DNA from: Altererythrobacter sp. BO-6
GTDB taxonomy: Bacteria > Pseudomonadota > Alphaproteobacteria > Sphingomonadales > Sphingomonadaceae
Reading direction: 5' to 3'
Assembly (NCBI RefSeq): GCF_011047315.1
Contig: NZ_CP049259.1
Location: 2,971,716 to 3,035,715, forward strand
Length of the DNA stretch: 64,000 nt
In this document: in pieces, positions 1-9,001 of the stretch
Numbering within the stretch: the first letter of the stretch is position 1
Layout of the letters: every line of letters starts with the position of its first letter
Program-made: the position numbers and the translations under genes
Notes under the pieces: generated by a model
The model's database searches: none
What the model was told of the DNA's origin: nothing
Seen by the model: only the letters and a program-made list of their open reading frames with translations

Positions 1-767
1 GCATTGGGTTCGGGCACCTTGCCCTGGGCCATCTGGCGCGAGAAAATCACCCGCATCAGGTTCAGTGAAAACAGGTGCGCATGGATGATCAGCAGCATGC
101 CGTTCTTGTTGAGCGTTTCGAGCGTTGCCGCCGGAAGCTCGCGCAGCTTGTTTTCATCGACCATGCGGAAGCCGCGATAGATGAACGGCTGGTCGGGCTT
201 GTCATTGCGGGTGATCGCGATTTCACCGTCCATCAGCAGGTCATGCTTGGCCAGCTCGTCCATGAACGCCTTGGTGCGCGAACCGGATTCCTCGAACTTC
301 TGGCAGAAATCAAGGATGCCCTGCGTAACCTGGCTGGGCTCGCCATTCTCGTCGAACAGCGCATCGCCTTCAGCGAAATCGCCGACCACTCCAGCGCTCG
401 GATCGAAGCAGAGCGAAAGCTCTTCTGCACCGGGCTGCAGCCGCGCGAGCATGAAGGGATAACGGCGGGTGTAGGCGGGCAGGTACACATTCTCGGTGAT
501 CTTGCCCTCGGCGTCGACAAAGGTGTTCACCCCTTCGTTCAGCCCCATCAGCGCCAGCGGCACCGGGTTGTCGCCAGCGCTGAACACGATCGGAAAATCG
601 CGCTGCGCGTCGATCAGTTCATCGACGGTGACGGGAAGCGCGTGAGTCTGGCCGATGAAGCCTGCATCGGCAAACGGCTTGATCTTCCAGCTCTTGTGGT
701 CGCGGCTGTTGAGCGGCAGGAGGTCTTTGTAAAACAGGGGCAGTTGAGGCTGCGGCGCGCTGGCCAT
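1..767 (-). CDS. SapC family protein (3' end beyond window)
   Basis: The minus strand is open from an ATG at 767 to the window edge, giving 255 residues with no stop, so the C-terminus is missing. The protein begins MASAPQPQLPLFYKDLLPLN and continues with features of the SapC family: a segment reading LPAYTRRYPFMLA near residue 120, an FDENGE segment near residue 150, and LNKNGMLLIIHAHLFSL near the end. SapC was named for an S-layer secretion locus in Campylobacter. In sphingomonads the family is usually found beside TonB-dependent receptors and tryptophan halogenases and its function is unknown. No signal peptide is seen. Family assignment is from recognised motifs and is fairly sure; the role is not known. 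Confidence 0.85.
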   Translation of the reverse strand, partial: MASAPQPQLPLFYKDLLPLNSRDHKSWKIKPFADAGFIGQTHALPVTVDELIDAQRDFPIVFSAGDNPVPLALMGLNEGVNTFVDAEGKITENVYLPAYTRRYPFMLARLQPGAEELSLCFDPSAGVVGDFAEGDALFDENGEPSQVTQGILDFCQKFEESGSRTKAFMDELAKHDLLMDGEIAITRNDKPDQPFIYRGFRMVDENKLRELPAATLETLNKNGMLLIIHAHLFSLNLMRVIFSRQMAQGKVPEPN

Positions 768-840
768 GGGAATTCTCCGAAACGTGGTGTTAAATTCAAA
801 AAGGCCGCGCTGGCGTGCCAGCGGGCCGGACACAGCGCCT

Positions 841-2289
841 TTAGGCGTTCAACTGGCCAGAGGCAAGCGAGACAAGCTTGCCAGGATTGAGCAGGCCATA
901 AGGGTCAAGTGCCTGCTTAACGCTGCGCATAATTGAAAGCGCTGCGGGATCGTGCAGCCGGGCCAGTTCATCGCGTTTCATCTGGCCGATGCCGTGTTCT
1001 GCGCTGATCGATCCGCCCCATTCGGCCACCATATCGTGCACATGGCGGCTGATCGCCTTCCCCTCGCGCTCCTCCCACTCGCCGCGCTTTGCACCTTTGG
1101 GCGCCAGGACATGGAAGTGGACATTGCCGTCGCCCAGATGGCCGAACGCGACCCCGGTTGTGCCTGGAAAACGCATTTCAACGTCGGGAATGGCTGTTTC
1201 GATGAAGCTCGGCATGCGCTCCACGGGAACGGATATGTCGTGCTGCATCGCAGGGCCGATCGCACGTTCGGCTGGCGCAATGGAATCGCGCAGCAGCCAG
1301 AACTGCTCCGCCTGAGCCTCGTTCGCTGCGATTACAGCATCGTCCAGCAAATCCGCTTCCATCGCGGCTGCGAGGGCACCTTCGGCATGCTCCCGCAATT
1401 CGCCCTTGCTGTCAGGGCCGCCGACCAATTCGATCAATGCATGCCAGGGATAAGCATTTGCCAAGGGCGCGCGCGCATTGGGGAGGTGCAGCAGCACGCT
1501 TTCCAGGCAATGCGCTGGTACCACTTCGAAGCCTTCAAGCTCGGTTGGCATCGTGCGTTCGAAATGCAGGAGCAGCTCGCGCGCCTCGTGGATCGTTTCT
1601 ACGCCGGCCCATGTCACCACTCGTTCGTCAATCGCCGGGATCAGGCGCAGGTTGGCAGCTGTGACGATCCCCAGCGTACCTTCTGATCCGATCAGCAACT
1701 GTTTGAGGTCAAAGCCGCGATTATCCTTCTTGAGTGCAGTCAGGCTGTCGAAAATCTGCCCGTCGGCCAGCACCGCCTCGATCCCCAATACCTGCGCGCG
1801 CATCGTGCCGTGCCGCAATACCTGCGTGCCGCCCGCATTTGTCGATACCAGGCCGCCAATCGTGGCAGAGCCCTTGCCGCCTAGTGTAAGCGGAAATCGC
1901 AGCCCCTCTTGTTCAGCAGCTTCGTGAAGGTTTTGGAGGATCACACCCGCCTCGCAAACGATTTGCCGGTTTTCCCGATCGAAGCTGCGGATCGCTTCCA
2001 TCCTGCGCAGTGACAACACTACCGATTGTCCGCTGGCATCGGGAGTCGCGCCGCCCGACATCCCGCTATTGCCACCCTGAGGCACAATCGGCACGCCGCA
2101 TTCGGCGCATAGTTTGACGAATTCCGACACTTCGCGGGTAGAGGCGGGGGAAGCCAGGCCCAGCGCGCTTCCGTGAAACCGGCCGCGCCAATCGGTTAGC
2201 CATGGCTCCAGCAAATCAGGATCGCAAGTGAAGCCGCGCGGCCCCAAAAGTTCTGCGGCGCGGCGCAGGAAATTCTCCGATGAGGTCAT
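841..2289 (-). CDS. FAD-binding 2-hydroxyacid dehydrogenase, GlcD/D-2-hydroxyglutarate dehydrogenase type
   Basis: A 482-residue flavoprotein of the FAD_binding_4 / FAD-oxidase_C architecture. FAD-contacting segments include GGNSGMSGG (about residues 72-80), NAGGTQVL (151-158) and IGSEGTLG (200-207). The C-terminal cap carries GHLGDGNVHFHV (383-394) and EHGIGQMKR (431-439), the histidine- and arginine-rich substrate/metal site of D-2-hydroxyglutarate and D-lactate dehydrogenases. The likely reaction is oxidation of a D-2-hydroxyacid to the 2-oxoacid with electrons passed to the quinone pool or ETF. The exact substrate cannot be read from sequence. The frame is open 78 bases further upstream, but the ATG at 2289 opens the conserved MTSSENFLRRAAELL start, so it is preferred. 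A perfect inverted repeat lies just upstream at 2322-2339. Confidence 0.88.
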   Translation of the reverse strand: MTSSENFLRRAAELLGPRGFTCDPDLLEPWLTDWRGRFHGSALGLASPASTREVSEFVKLCAECGVPIVPQGGNSGMSGGATPDASGQSVVLSLRRMEAIRSFDRENRQIVCEAGVILQNLHEAAEQEGLRFPLTLGGKGSATIGGLVSTNAGGTQVLRHGTMRAQVLGIEAVLADGQIFDSLTALKKDNRGFDLKQLLIGSEGTLGIVTAANLRLIPAIDERVVTWAGVETIHEARELLLHFERTMPTELEGFEVVPAHCLESVLLHLPNARAPLANAYPWHALIELVGGPDSKGELREHAEGALAAAMEADLLDDAVIAANEAQAEQFWLLRDSIAPAERAIGPAMQHDISVPVERMPSFIETAIPDVEMRFPGTTGVAFGHLGDGNVHFHVLAPKGAKRGEWEEREGKAISRHVHDMVAEWGGSISAEHGIGQMKRDELARLHDPAALSIMRSVKQALDPYGLLNPGKLVSLASGQLNA

Positions 2290-2321
2290 GTTTGCGCCTA
2301 TGCCATATCCGCAGCCCGCAA

Positions 2322-2339
2322 TGCCAGCACTTGCTGGCA
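2322..2339. promoter_or_regulatory. 18-bp inverted repeat upstream of the FAD dehydrogenase
   Basis: TGCCAGCA and TGCTGGCA are perfect 8-base arms around a 2-base centre. The repeat lies 33-50 bases before the dehydrogenase ATG on the minus strand, where a repressor operator would be expected. No regulator gene is adjacent, so the binding protein is unknown. It could instead be an incidental hairpin. Confidence 0.35.
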
Positions 2340-2446
2340 GGTGAAAATGGATTAAGCCTCCATTCAAGCCCGCGTGGTAGACGGGAACGCACCAAGCAAC
2401 CAGAAGGTCGATAAATCAGCGGTACACGTCGCCCGGATTTCCCAGC

Positions 2447-3031
2447 ATGCCCAGCCTGATCGCCTCGCTCGCGCCTGTCGCACTGCTCGCCGCCGCCGGC
2501 GTCGCGCATGATGCACGGTGGAGCAATCAGCCTGAGGTTTTAAGGTTTGGCCCCGAACAGCCGGATGTGGAGATAAACCCGGGAGCGGTGCTGCGTGACA
2601 GCCTTGTGGCGGAATGGCCACCGAAATCGCCCGCCGCTAATCAAGTGCGTATCGAACGACAGGTAACGGTCCGGATTACGCCGCTTACAAGCCGCAGCAC
2701 GATCGAACGGCAAAGCCTGATGGCGGAAATGCCCCAAGCTCCGCGCCCGACACGCTATCAGGAGCGAAAGATCGGCAAATGCGTATCGGTTGATGATATC
2801 GCGGGGGTGCAAACCGGCAGCGGCGACCGATTGGTCCTGTTCCTGCGTGATCGGCGCATGGTCAGCGCGCGGCTGGAAAAAGCGTGCCGTGCGCGCGATT
2901 TCTACTCCGGTTTCTATCTCGAACGCAGCAAGGACGGGAAGCTTTGCATCGAGCGCGACAAGCTGCAATCGAGGGCGGGCGCCAATTGCGAGGTCGATCG
3001 TTTGCGCGAGCTGGTTCCGGTCAACGATTGA
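2447..3031 (+). CDS. Exported hypothetical protein
   Basis: A 194-residue protein opening with an Ala/Leu-rich segment (MPSLIASLAPVALLAAAGVA) that looks like a signal peptide, so a periplasmic or envelope location is inferred. The middle (about residues 40-105) is Pro/Arg/Gln-rich and probably disordered. The C-terminal 90 residues look folded, with three cysteines (in GKCVSV, KACRARDFY and KLCIERD) and a fourth in GANCEVD that could form disulfides. I recognise no enzyme motif and give no function. It diverges from the FAD dehydrogenase and lies codirectional with the downstream helicase. The start has only a weak ribosome site. Confidence 0.7.
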   Translation: MPSLIASLAPVALLAAAGVAHDARWSNQPEVLRFGPEQPDVEINPGAVLRDSLVAEWPPKSPAANQVRIERQVTVRITPLTSRSTIERQSLMAEMPQAPRPTRYQERKIGKCVSVDDIAGVQTGSGDRLVLFLRDRRMVSARLEKACRARDFYSGFYLERSKDGKLCIERDKLQSRAGANCEVDRLRELVPVND

Positions 3032-3036
3032 CCGGA
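3016..3036. promoter_or_regulatory. 21-bp perfect palindrome over the stop codon of the exported orphan
   Basis: Arms TCCGGTCAA and TTGACCGGA (9 bases each) flank the centre cga, and the TGA stop of the upstream gene lies inside. No T run follows, so a classical intrinsic terminator is not supported. It may be a stem protecting the 3' end or an operator for the helicase gene 135 bases downstream. Confidence 0.35.
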
Positions 3037-3170
3037 CGGTTCCATACCGCGTGATTTCTTGACTTCCGGCGCATTTTCGGCAACAGGCGCGGCGTCGCCC
3101 GCGATCTTCTTCGCGGTTGCACAATGACCGGCGCGATTTCGCGCTAGCTTACCCGGAAATCGATCGACGC

Positions 3171-4529
3171 ATGACCTTCGCCGACCTCGGCCTCTCTCCC
3201 GAATTGCTCAAGGCGGTTGAAGCCGCCGGCTATACCACGCCCACTGCCATCCAGGCGGAGGCCATTCCAGCAGTCCTGATGATGAAGGACCTGATCGGTA
3301 TTGCGCAGACCGGGACGGGCAAGACCGCGAGTTTTGTGCTGCCGATGATCGACGTGCTCGCCAGCGGGCGCCGCCGTGCGCTGATGCCGCGCTCACTCAT
3401 CCTTGAGCCGACGCGCGAGCTTGCCGCGCAGGTGGCGGAGAACTTCGAAAAATACGGCAAGAACCATGATCTCAAGATGGCGCTGCTGATCGGCGGGGTG
3501 CAAATGGGCGACCAGCTCAAGGCGCTCGATGAGGGTGTGGATGTGCTGATCGCCACGCCGGGCCGGCTGATGGACCTGTTCGAGCGCGGCAAGATCCTGC
3601 TCAGCGGGTGCGAACTGCTGGTCATCGACGAAGCCGACCGCATGCTCGACATGGGCTTCATCCCCGACATCGAATTCATTTGTTCCAAGCTGCCTGAAAC
3701 GCGCCAGACCCTTCTGTTCAGCGCCACCATGCCGCCGCCGATCGAGAAGCTGGCAAAGAAATTCCTCAACAATCCCAAGCGGATGGAAGTCAGCCGGGCG
3801 GCAAGCACCAACAAGGACATCACTGCCTTCAAGGTGCCCGTCAAGAGCCGTCAGAAGCGCGAGACACTGCGCTGGCTGCTGCGGCATGACCTGGTTGAAA
3901 CCGCGATCATCTTCGCCAACCGCAAGACCACCGTGCGTGAACTGAACCAGAGCCTGCAGCGTCACGGCTTCAGGAGCAGCGAGATCCATGGCGACATGGA
4001 TCAGAGCTCGCGCCTCAAGGAACTCGACCGGTTCAAGCAGGGCGAAGTGAATATTCTGGTCGCTTCCGACGTCGCCGCCCGCGGTCTCGATATCAAGGGC
4101 GTCAGCCACGTGTTCAATTTCGATACACCATGGCACCCGGACGACTATGTCCACCGCATCGGACGCACGGGCCGGGCGGGGGCAAAGGGCCGGGCCTTTA
4201 CCTTCGTAGCCGAAGAAGATGCCGAGGCGATCGCCAATGTCGAAAAGCTGACCGGCAGCAAGATCAAGGTGTTCGGCAAGGAAGACGTTCGCGTCGAACT
4301 AAAGCCGGCCGAGCCCGAGGCTGATGAAAAGCCGCCGCGCATACCCGCCAGGCAGCCGGCGGATGAGCCGCGCGAAGAACGCCCCAAGAAGCCGCGCCGG
4401 GAAAAGGAAATGCGGGCTGAAAAGCCCAAGCGTTCGAGCCCGCGCCGCGACGATGATGACGAGCCGGTACCGGCTGGGGAATGGAATGGCCCCAAACCGG
4501 ACTTCCTTAGCGTCGGCTTTGGCGGCTGA
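3171..4529 (+). CDS. DEAD-box ATP-dependent RNA helicase (RhlE-like)
   Basis: A 452-residue RNA helicase with all core motifs in order: Q-motif region (GYTTPTAIQ, about residue 25), Walker A AQTGTGKT (about 47), PTRELAAQV (about 80), the DEAD box in VIDEADRMLDMGF (about 155), SAT (about 185), VASDVAARGLDIKG (about 300) and HRIGRTGRAG (about 330). The last 80 residues are a low-complexity Arg/Lys/Glu/Pro tail typical of RhlE-type helicases, where it helps bind RNA. RhlE-family helicases act in ribosome assembly and RNA turnover. The ATG at 3171 gives the expected MTFADLGLSPELL start; an 18-codon upstream extension is not family-like. It converges with the serine hydrolase gene, 16 bases apart. 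Confidence 0.93.
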   Translation: MTFADLGLSPELLKAVEAAGYTTPTAIQAEAIPAVLMMKDLIGIAQTGTGKTASFVLPMIDVLASGRRRALMPRSLILEPTRELAAQVAENFEKYGKNHDLKMALLIGGVQMGDQLKALDEGVDVLIATPGRLMDLFERGKILLSGCELLVIDEADRMLDMGFIPDIEFICSKLPETRQTLLFSATMPPPIEKLAKKFLNNPKRMEVSRAASTNKDITAFKVPVKSRQKRETLRWLLRHDLVETAIIFANRKTTVRELNQSLQRHGFRSSEIHGDMDQSSRLKELDRFKQGEVNILVASDVAARGLDIKGVSHVFNFDTPWHPDDYVHRIGRTGRAGAKGRAFTFVAEEDAEAIANVEKLTGSKIKVFGKEDVRVELKPAEPEADEKPPRIPARQPADEPREERPKKPRREKEMRAEKPKRSSPRRDDDDEPVPAGEWNGPKPDFLSVGFGG

Positions 4530-4545
4530 CAAACCACCCGTTGAG

Positions 4546-6039
4546 CTATTGTGGAGCCTTGCTCAGCAATTCCACCCGCTTTTGCAAGGTCGCCGATTGC
4601 GGCTCAAGCGCGAGTGCCATGCGAGAACTGACCAGCGCGGCCGCTGTGTCACCCGCGGCCTCCTGCGCTTCCGATAGGCTATCGTATGCGTTGGCGGATT
4701 TTGGAAAGGCCAGAACCGTCAGTTCGAACACCAGGATCGCCGGGCGCTTGTCCGGCGCTTTCAGCAGACTGTACCCCAGCCGGTTGAGTTCATCCTCATC
4801 CAGTTCGAACGCAGGCGAGGTGGCGGAAAGCTGGTCGGCAAACCACTGACGGGTGTCCGCTTCGGACCCCGCTGTCACCCGTTGATACAACGCCTTGCCG
4901 ATGGTCGGCCTGACGGCGGGCGGCGCCTTCCCTTGCGACAGCTGGAATAGCGCGCGGGCGTTCGCGTCCATCCGGTCGTCCTGGGCGTTGTTGGTCAGCT
5001 GGATCACGGTAACCTGGCTGGCCGGGAAATAGGCCAGTTCGGACTTGAAGCCGCGAAAATGGCCGTTGTGGCCCACTTTGGCGAGACCTTCGGGGGTCTT
5101 GCGCAGGGCAAAGCCATAGCCATAGGGTGCTGCTGTGCCGTCGCTCAGCTGCATGGCGGTGGTTGCCATGCGCCATTCGCGCGGGCTCAGAATGCGCCCA
5201 CCAGACAGTGCATTTTGCCAGCGCAGCAGGTCGTCGACCGTCGAATAGATCCCTCCTGCCCCGCGGATGTAGAACATCGGCGTCTGGTCGTAGGCCCTGC
5301 GGGTGCCATCAGGCATCGGCTGAAAGCCAAACGCGCGCCGGGAAATCTGCCCTTCGTTCGCGGGTGTCCGTACGAGGGTGCGCTTCATCCTCAGCGGCTT
5401 GAACAAGGTACGATGGAGATGATCGGAGAAGGTCTCGCCCGTCCGGGCTTCGACCAATGCGGCAAGAACAAGATAGCCGGAATTGTTGTACGCGTACTTT
5501 GTCCCCGGTGCGAAAACGGCCGGGCGTTTGCCCTCGGCCAGCACCGAGACGATATCCGAGCCGTCGAGCGGGGCGGTGGCTTGGCCCGATCGCAACAGCG
5601 CTGAATAATGGTTGAGCACATCGGGCATGCCGGAGGTGTGGCTCAGCAGCTGAGCAATGGTGATGTCCGGGTAGGGAAACGCGGGCAGATGCCGCGCCAC
5701 CGGATCGGCCAGCGCAAGGCGCTTTTGTCGCGCCAGCCGCAAGACGGCGACGGCGGTGAATTGCTTCGAAATCGAGCCGATATCGAACTGACTGTCCATG
5801 GTCAGCGGTGAGCGATCCAGATCGCCGGCATCGCCGATAGCGGCGCGATGGATCGGCTTGCCCTTGCGGGCGACCAGATAGGTGCCATTGCAAACCTCAG
5901 CGAGGCGACACTGGTCCAGATAAAGTGCGAAGGGATCCGCTGGTTCAGCGGGCGCTTCTGCCCATGCCGCACCGGCAGAAAGCAGTGAAATTGGCAGAGT
6001 GACGAGAGCGAGTGCCATACGGCCGGGTCGGTAGTGCAT
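4546..6039 (-). CDS. Serine hydrolase, class C beta-lactamase / PBP-like family, exported
   Basis: A 497-residue exported protein with a signal peptide (LALVTLPISLLSAGAAWA). The beta-lactamase class C fold is supported by the nucleophile motif SISK (in DIGSISKQFTAV), the YNN motif (AYNNSGYLVLAAL) and an HNG motif (KVGHNGHFRGFK). These match the Ser-x-x-Lys, Tyr-x-Asn and third-box positions of the family, which covers D,D-peptidases, esterases and true beta-lactamases. The last 110 residues form a helical, TPR-like tail (LSEAQEAAGDTAAALVSSRMALAL). Substrate is unknown and resistance should not be assumed. An upstream TTG at 6075 is possible, but the ATG at 6039 places the signal peptide normally. 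Confidence 0.85.
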   Translation of the reverse strand: MHYRPGRMALALVTLPISLLSAGAAWAEAPAEPADPFALYLDQCRLAEVCNGTYLVARKGKPIHRAAIGDAGDLDRSPLTMDSQFDIGSISKQFTAVAVLRLARQKRLALADPVARHLPAFPYPDITIAQLLSHTSGMPDVLNHYSALLRSGQATAPLDGSDIVSVLAEGKRPAVFAPGTKYAYNNSGYLVLAALVEARTGETFSDHLHRTLFKPLRMKRTLVRTPANEGQISRRAFGFQPMPDGTRRAYDQTPMFYIRGAGGIYSTVDDLLRWQNALSGGRILSPREWRMATTAMQLSDGTAAPYGYGFALRKTPEGLAKVGHNGHFRGFKSELAYFPASQVTVIQLTNNAQDDRMDANARALFQLSQGKAPPAVRPTIGKALYQRVTAGSEADTRQWFADQLSATSPAFELDEDELNRLGYSLLKAPDKRPAILVFELTVLAFPKSANAYDSLSEAQEAAGDTAAALVSSRMALALEPQSATLQKRVELLSKAPQ

Positions 6040-6103
6040 CGCTGTATTAATTCTATAAGACACAAGGCGACGCAAGGGGCAAAGTGTACTAGTACCGGTT
6101 GGA

Positions 6104-8412
6104 CTACCGCACCACTGTCACAAAGCTGTCGATCACACGCTTTTCACCAGCGTGCTCGAACTCGATTGTCAGCTTGTTGCCTTCCTGGTCGGTGACGGTG
6201 CCATAACCGAATTTCTCATGGAACACGCGCTGGCCGATGGCGATGTCACTGCGCGGCTTGGCGGCAAAGCTGGCGGCGGAACGGGTGCTTTCGCGCACGC
6301 GCGCCTGCTTGCTGTCATATCCGGTCGAGAGCGCCCGCTGCCAGCCGGGGCCGCGTTGCGACGAACGCTCGGGTCGCGAGGTCGAGACATGTGCGAAGGG
6401 ATCTTCGTTCTCGGTCCAGTTGGCGCGCCACAGCGATGCGCCGCCGCTCAGCGTGGTCTCCTGTTCGAAATGCTCCGCTGGCAGCTCCTCGATGAAGCGG
6501 CTGGGAATGCTGCTGGTCCATTGGCCATAGATGCGGCGGTTCGCGGCATGCAGGATGGTGCAGCGGCGCCGCGCGCGGGTGATCGCGACATAGGCCAGGC
6601 GGCGCTCTTCCTCCAGGCTGGCTAGCCCGCCTTCATCGAGCGCCCGCTGGCTGGGGAATACGCCTTCTTCCCAGCCGGGCAGGAAGACATGGTCGAATTC
6701 CAGCCCCTTGGCCGCATGCATGGTCATGATGGTGACCTTCTCGCCATCGTCGGCGGCGTCATTGTCCATCACCAGCGACACATGCTCGAGGAAATCGCCG
6801 AGCGTTTCGTATTCCTCCATCGCGCGGGCCAGTTCGGAAAGGTTTTCGAGCCTGCCCTTGGCCTCAGCGGTCTTTTCGGCCTCGAGCATGGCAAAGTAGC
6901 CGCAATCTTCCAGCACCATGCGTAGCAAGTCTGCCGGGGTGACGAGTTCGGCCTGTTCGCGCCATGCAAGAAACTGCCTCAGCAATTCGCCGATAGTATT
7001 GGCGGCACGCGCAGGCAGCTCGTCGCTGTCGGCCAGCTGGAGCGAGGCGGCGGCCAGCGGCAGCCCGGTGCGCCGCGCATGCTGGTGCATTTTCTCCAGC
7101 GTCTTGGCGCCAAGCCCGCGCTTGGGCTGGTTGTAGATCCGTTCGAAGGCCAGATCGTCCTGCGGCTGTGCGATCATACGCAGGTAAGCCAGCGCATCGC
7201 GGATTTCCGCGCGCTCGTAGAAGCGGAAGCCACCGACGATGCGGTAGTTGATCCCGATCTGGATGAAGCGGTCTTCGAATTCGCGCGTCTGGTATTGCGC
7301 GCGCACCAGGATGGCGACTTTATCTAGCGGTGCGCCCTCGCGTTCGAGACGCTCGATCTCCTCGCCTACGCGGCGTGCTTCCTCCGGCGCGTCCCACACG
7401 CCGATGACGCGCAGCTTCTCGCCGTGATTGGCTTCAGTCCACAGCGTCTTGTCGTGACGCTGCGAATTGGCGCGGATCAGGCCCGATGCCGCGCCCAGAA
7501 TATGCGGGGTGGAGCGATAGTTCTGCTCGAGCTTGACGACCTTGGCGCCGGGAAAATCCTTCTCGAACTTCAGGATATTGGCGACTTCCGCCCCGCGCCA
7601 GGAATAGATCGACTGATCGTCATCCCCCACGACGCAGATATTCTTGTGCGCCTGCGCCAGCAGCCTGAGCCACAAATATTGGACCGCGTTGGTATCCTGG
7701 TATTCGTCCACCAGGATATATTTGAAGCGTCGCTGGTAATCTTCCAGCACCTCGCGGTGCGTGCGGAAGATGTTGAGCATATGCAGCATCAGATCGCCGA
7801 AATCGCAGGCGTTGAGCGCTTTCAATCGGTCCTGGTAAAGCTGGTAGAACTGCTGTCCGCGCCCGTTGGCATAGCTTTCGTTTTCCACCGCATCGAGATC
7901 GGCGGGGTTGAGCCCGCGGTTCTTCCAGCGATCGATCAGCCCGGCCAGCTGGCGCGCAGGCCAGCGCTTCTCGTCAAGGTCGTTCTGGGTGATCAGCTGC
8001 TTGAGCAAGCGCAGCTGGTCGTCCGTGTCGATGATCGTGTAATTGCTTTCGAGGCCCACCAATTCGGCATGGCGGCGCAACATCTTGGCGCAGACCGAAT
8101 GGAAGGTGCCAAGCCATGGCATGCCCTCGACCGCTTGCCCCAGATGCCTCCCGACGCGTTCGCGCATTTCGCGCGCAGCCTTGTTAGTAAAGGTCACGCA
8201 CAGGATCTGGCTGGGCCAGGCACGTCCGGTCGCCACCAGATGCGCGAGCCGCGCGGTAAGCGCTGCGGTCTTGCCGGTACCGGCGCCCGCCAGCATCAGC
8301 ACCGGGCCTTCGGTGGTCAGCACTGCTTCGCGCTGCGGCGGGTTCAGCCGTGCGGCATAGGGGGAAGGCCAGCGTCGCCCGTGGGCGAGGGAAGGGTGCT
8401 CGGATCGGACAT
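6104..8412 (-). CDS. uvrD: DNA helicase II (UvrD/PcrA/Rep superfamily 1); start region frameshifted
   Basis: A superfamily 1A 3'-5' helicase of about 770 residues for mismatch and nucleotide-excision repair. Motifs in order: Walker A AGAGTGKT, Walker B LVDEYQDTN, GDDDQSIYSWRGA, NYRSTPHIL, TMHAAKGLEFD and YVAITRARR. The C-terminal 40 residues (FHEKFGYGTVTDQEGNKL) form the Tudor-like RNA-polymerase-binding module of PcrA/UvrD. The natural start should be the ATG at 8412 (MSDPSTLPSPTGDAGLPP), but that frame hits TGA 23 codons in. The helicase frame is joined by adding one base in the C5 run near 8363-8367. As written, the helicase frame can only start at a TTG at 8452 (782 residues with an atypical N-terminus). 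Confidence 0.9.
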
Positions 8413-8455
8413 GGGCAAGTGAACAGGTAGAGAACGTTGGCGCGTGCCGCAAGGC

Positions 8456-9001
8456 TCAGCTGGCGGCGGTCAACAGTGTCAGCTTGGCCTTGCCGACCTT
8501 TCGTTCGGCTGCAACGTCCAGCCCTTTGACCTCAACGCTTTCCTTGTCGGACGTTTCGACCGCCATCCATGTCGCCGGTCCGATCCAGCCCAGCCTGAGT
8601 AACCGATCCAGCGCAACCGCTCCGGCGCCGGTGGCGTAGGGCGGGTCGAGCAGGATCAGGTCATAAGGCTCTTTCGCCGGGCCGAGCGTTAGTACCGAAC
8701 CCTGTTGAACCGCGGTACGCTCGCGCGCGCCAAGCGCCTGGATATTGGCCTTGATCGCGTCCAGCGCCGGCTTGTCCTGCTCAACGAACAGGCAATGCGC
8801 CGCGCCGCGCGAGAGCGCTTCCAGCCCCAGCGCGCCCGAGCCGGCAAACAAGTCGGCAACCTGCAATCCTTCGAACGAACCAAGCCTGCTGGTGAGCATG
8901 CTGAAGAGGGTTTCGCGGGTGCGGTCCGCGGTCGGGCGCGTAGCGTCGCCCTTCGGGGCAACCAGCTTGCGCCCGCGCCATTCCCCGGCGATGATCCTCA
9001 C
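8456..9001 (-). CDS. rsmD: 16S rRNA (guanine966-N2)-methyltransferase RsmD
   Basis: A 181-residue class I SAM-dependent methyltransferase that makes m2G966 in 16S rRNA. The N-terminus MRIIAGEWRGRKL is the RsmD signature, followed by RPTADRTRETLFSML. The SAM-binding glycine loop is DLFAGSGALGLEALSRG (about residues 50-66) and the catalytic motif is DPPY in LILLDPPYAT (about 118-121). Length matches the family. Its ATG overlaps the stop of the upstream pseudouridine synthase by 4 bases (ATGA), so the two are translationally coupled. Confidence 0.95.
   Translation of the reverse strand: MRIIAGEWRGRKLVAPKGDATRPTADRTRETLFSMLTSRLGSFEGLQVADLFAGSGALGLEALSRGAAHCLFVEQDKPALDAIKANIQALGARERTAVQQGSVLTLGPAKEPYDLILLDPPYATGAGAVALDRLLRLGWIGPATWMAVETSDKESVEVKGLDVAAERKVGKAKLTLLTAAS

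Noticed and set aside
75..890. A 271-codon plus-strand frame at the window start
   Set aside because: It is antisense to the SapC gene, whose minus-strand translation is clearly family-like over 255 residues.
4546..6039. Beta-lactamase resistance gene
   Set aside because: The motifs define only the serine hydrolase superfamily; most members are peptidases or esterases, and no ampR or other resistance context is present.
7424..8422. A 332-codon plus-strand frame opposite uvrD
   Set aside because: Mirror of the helicase gene; no domain recognised.
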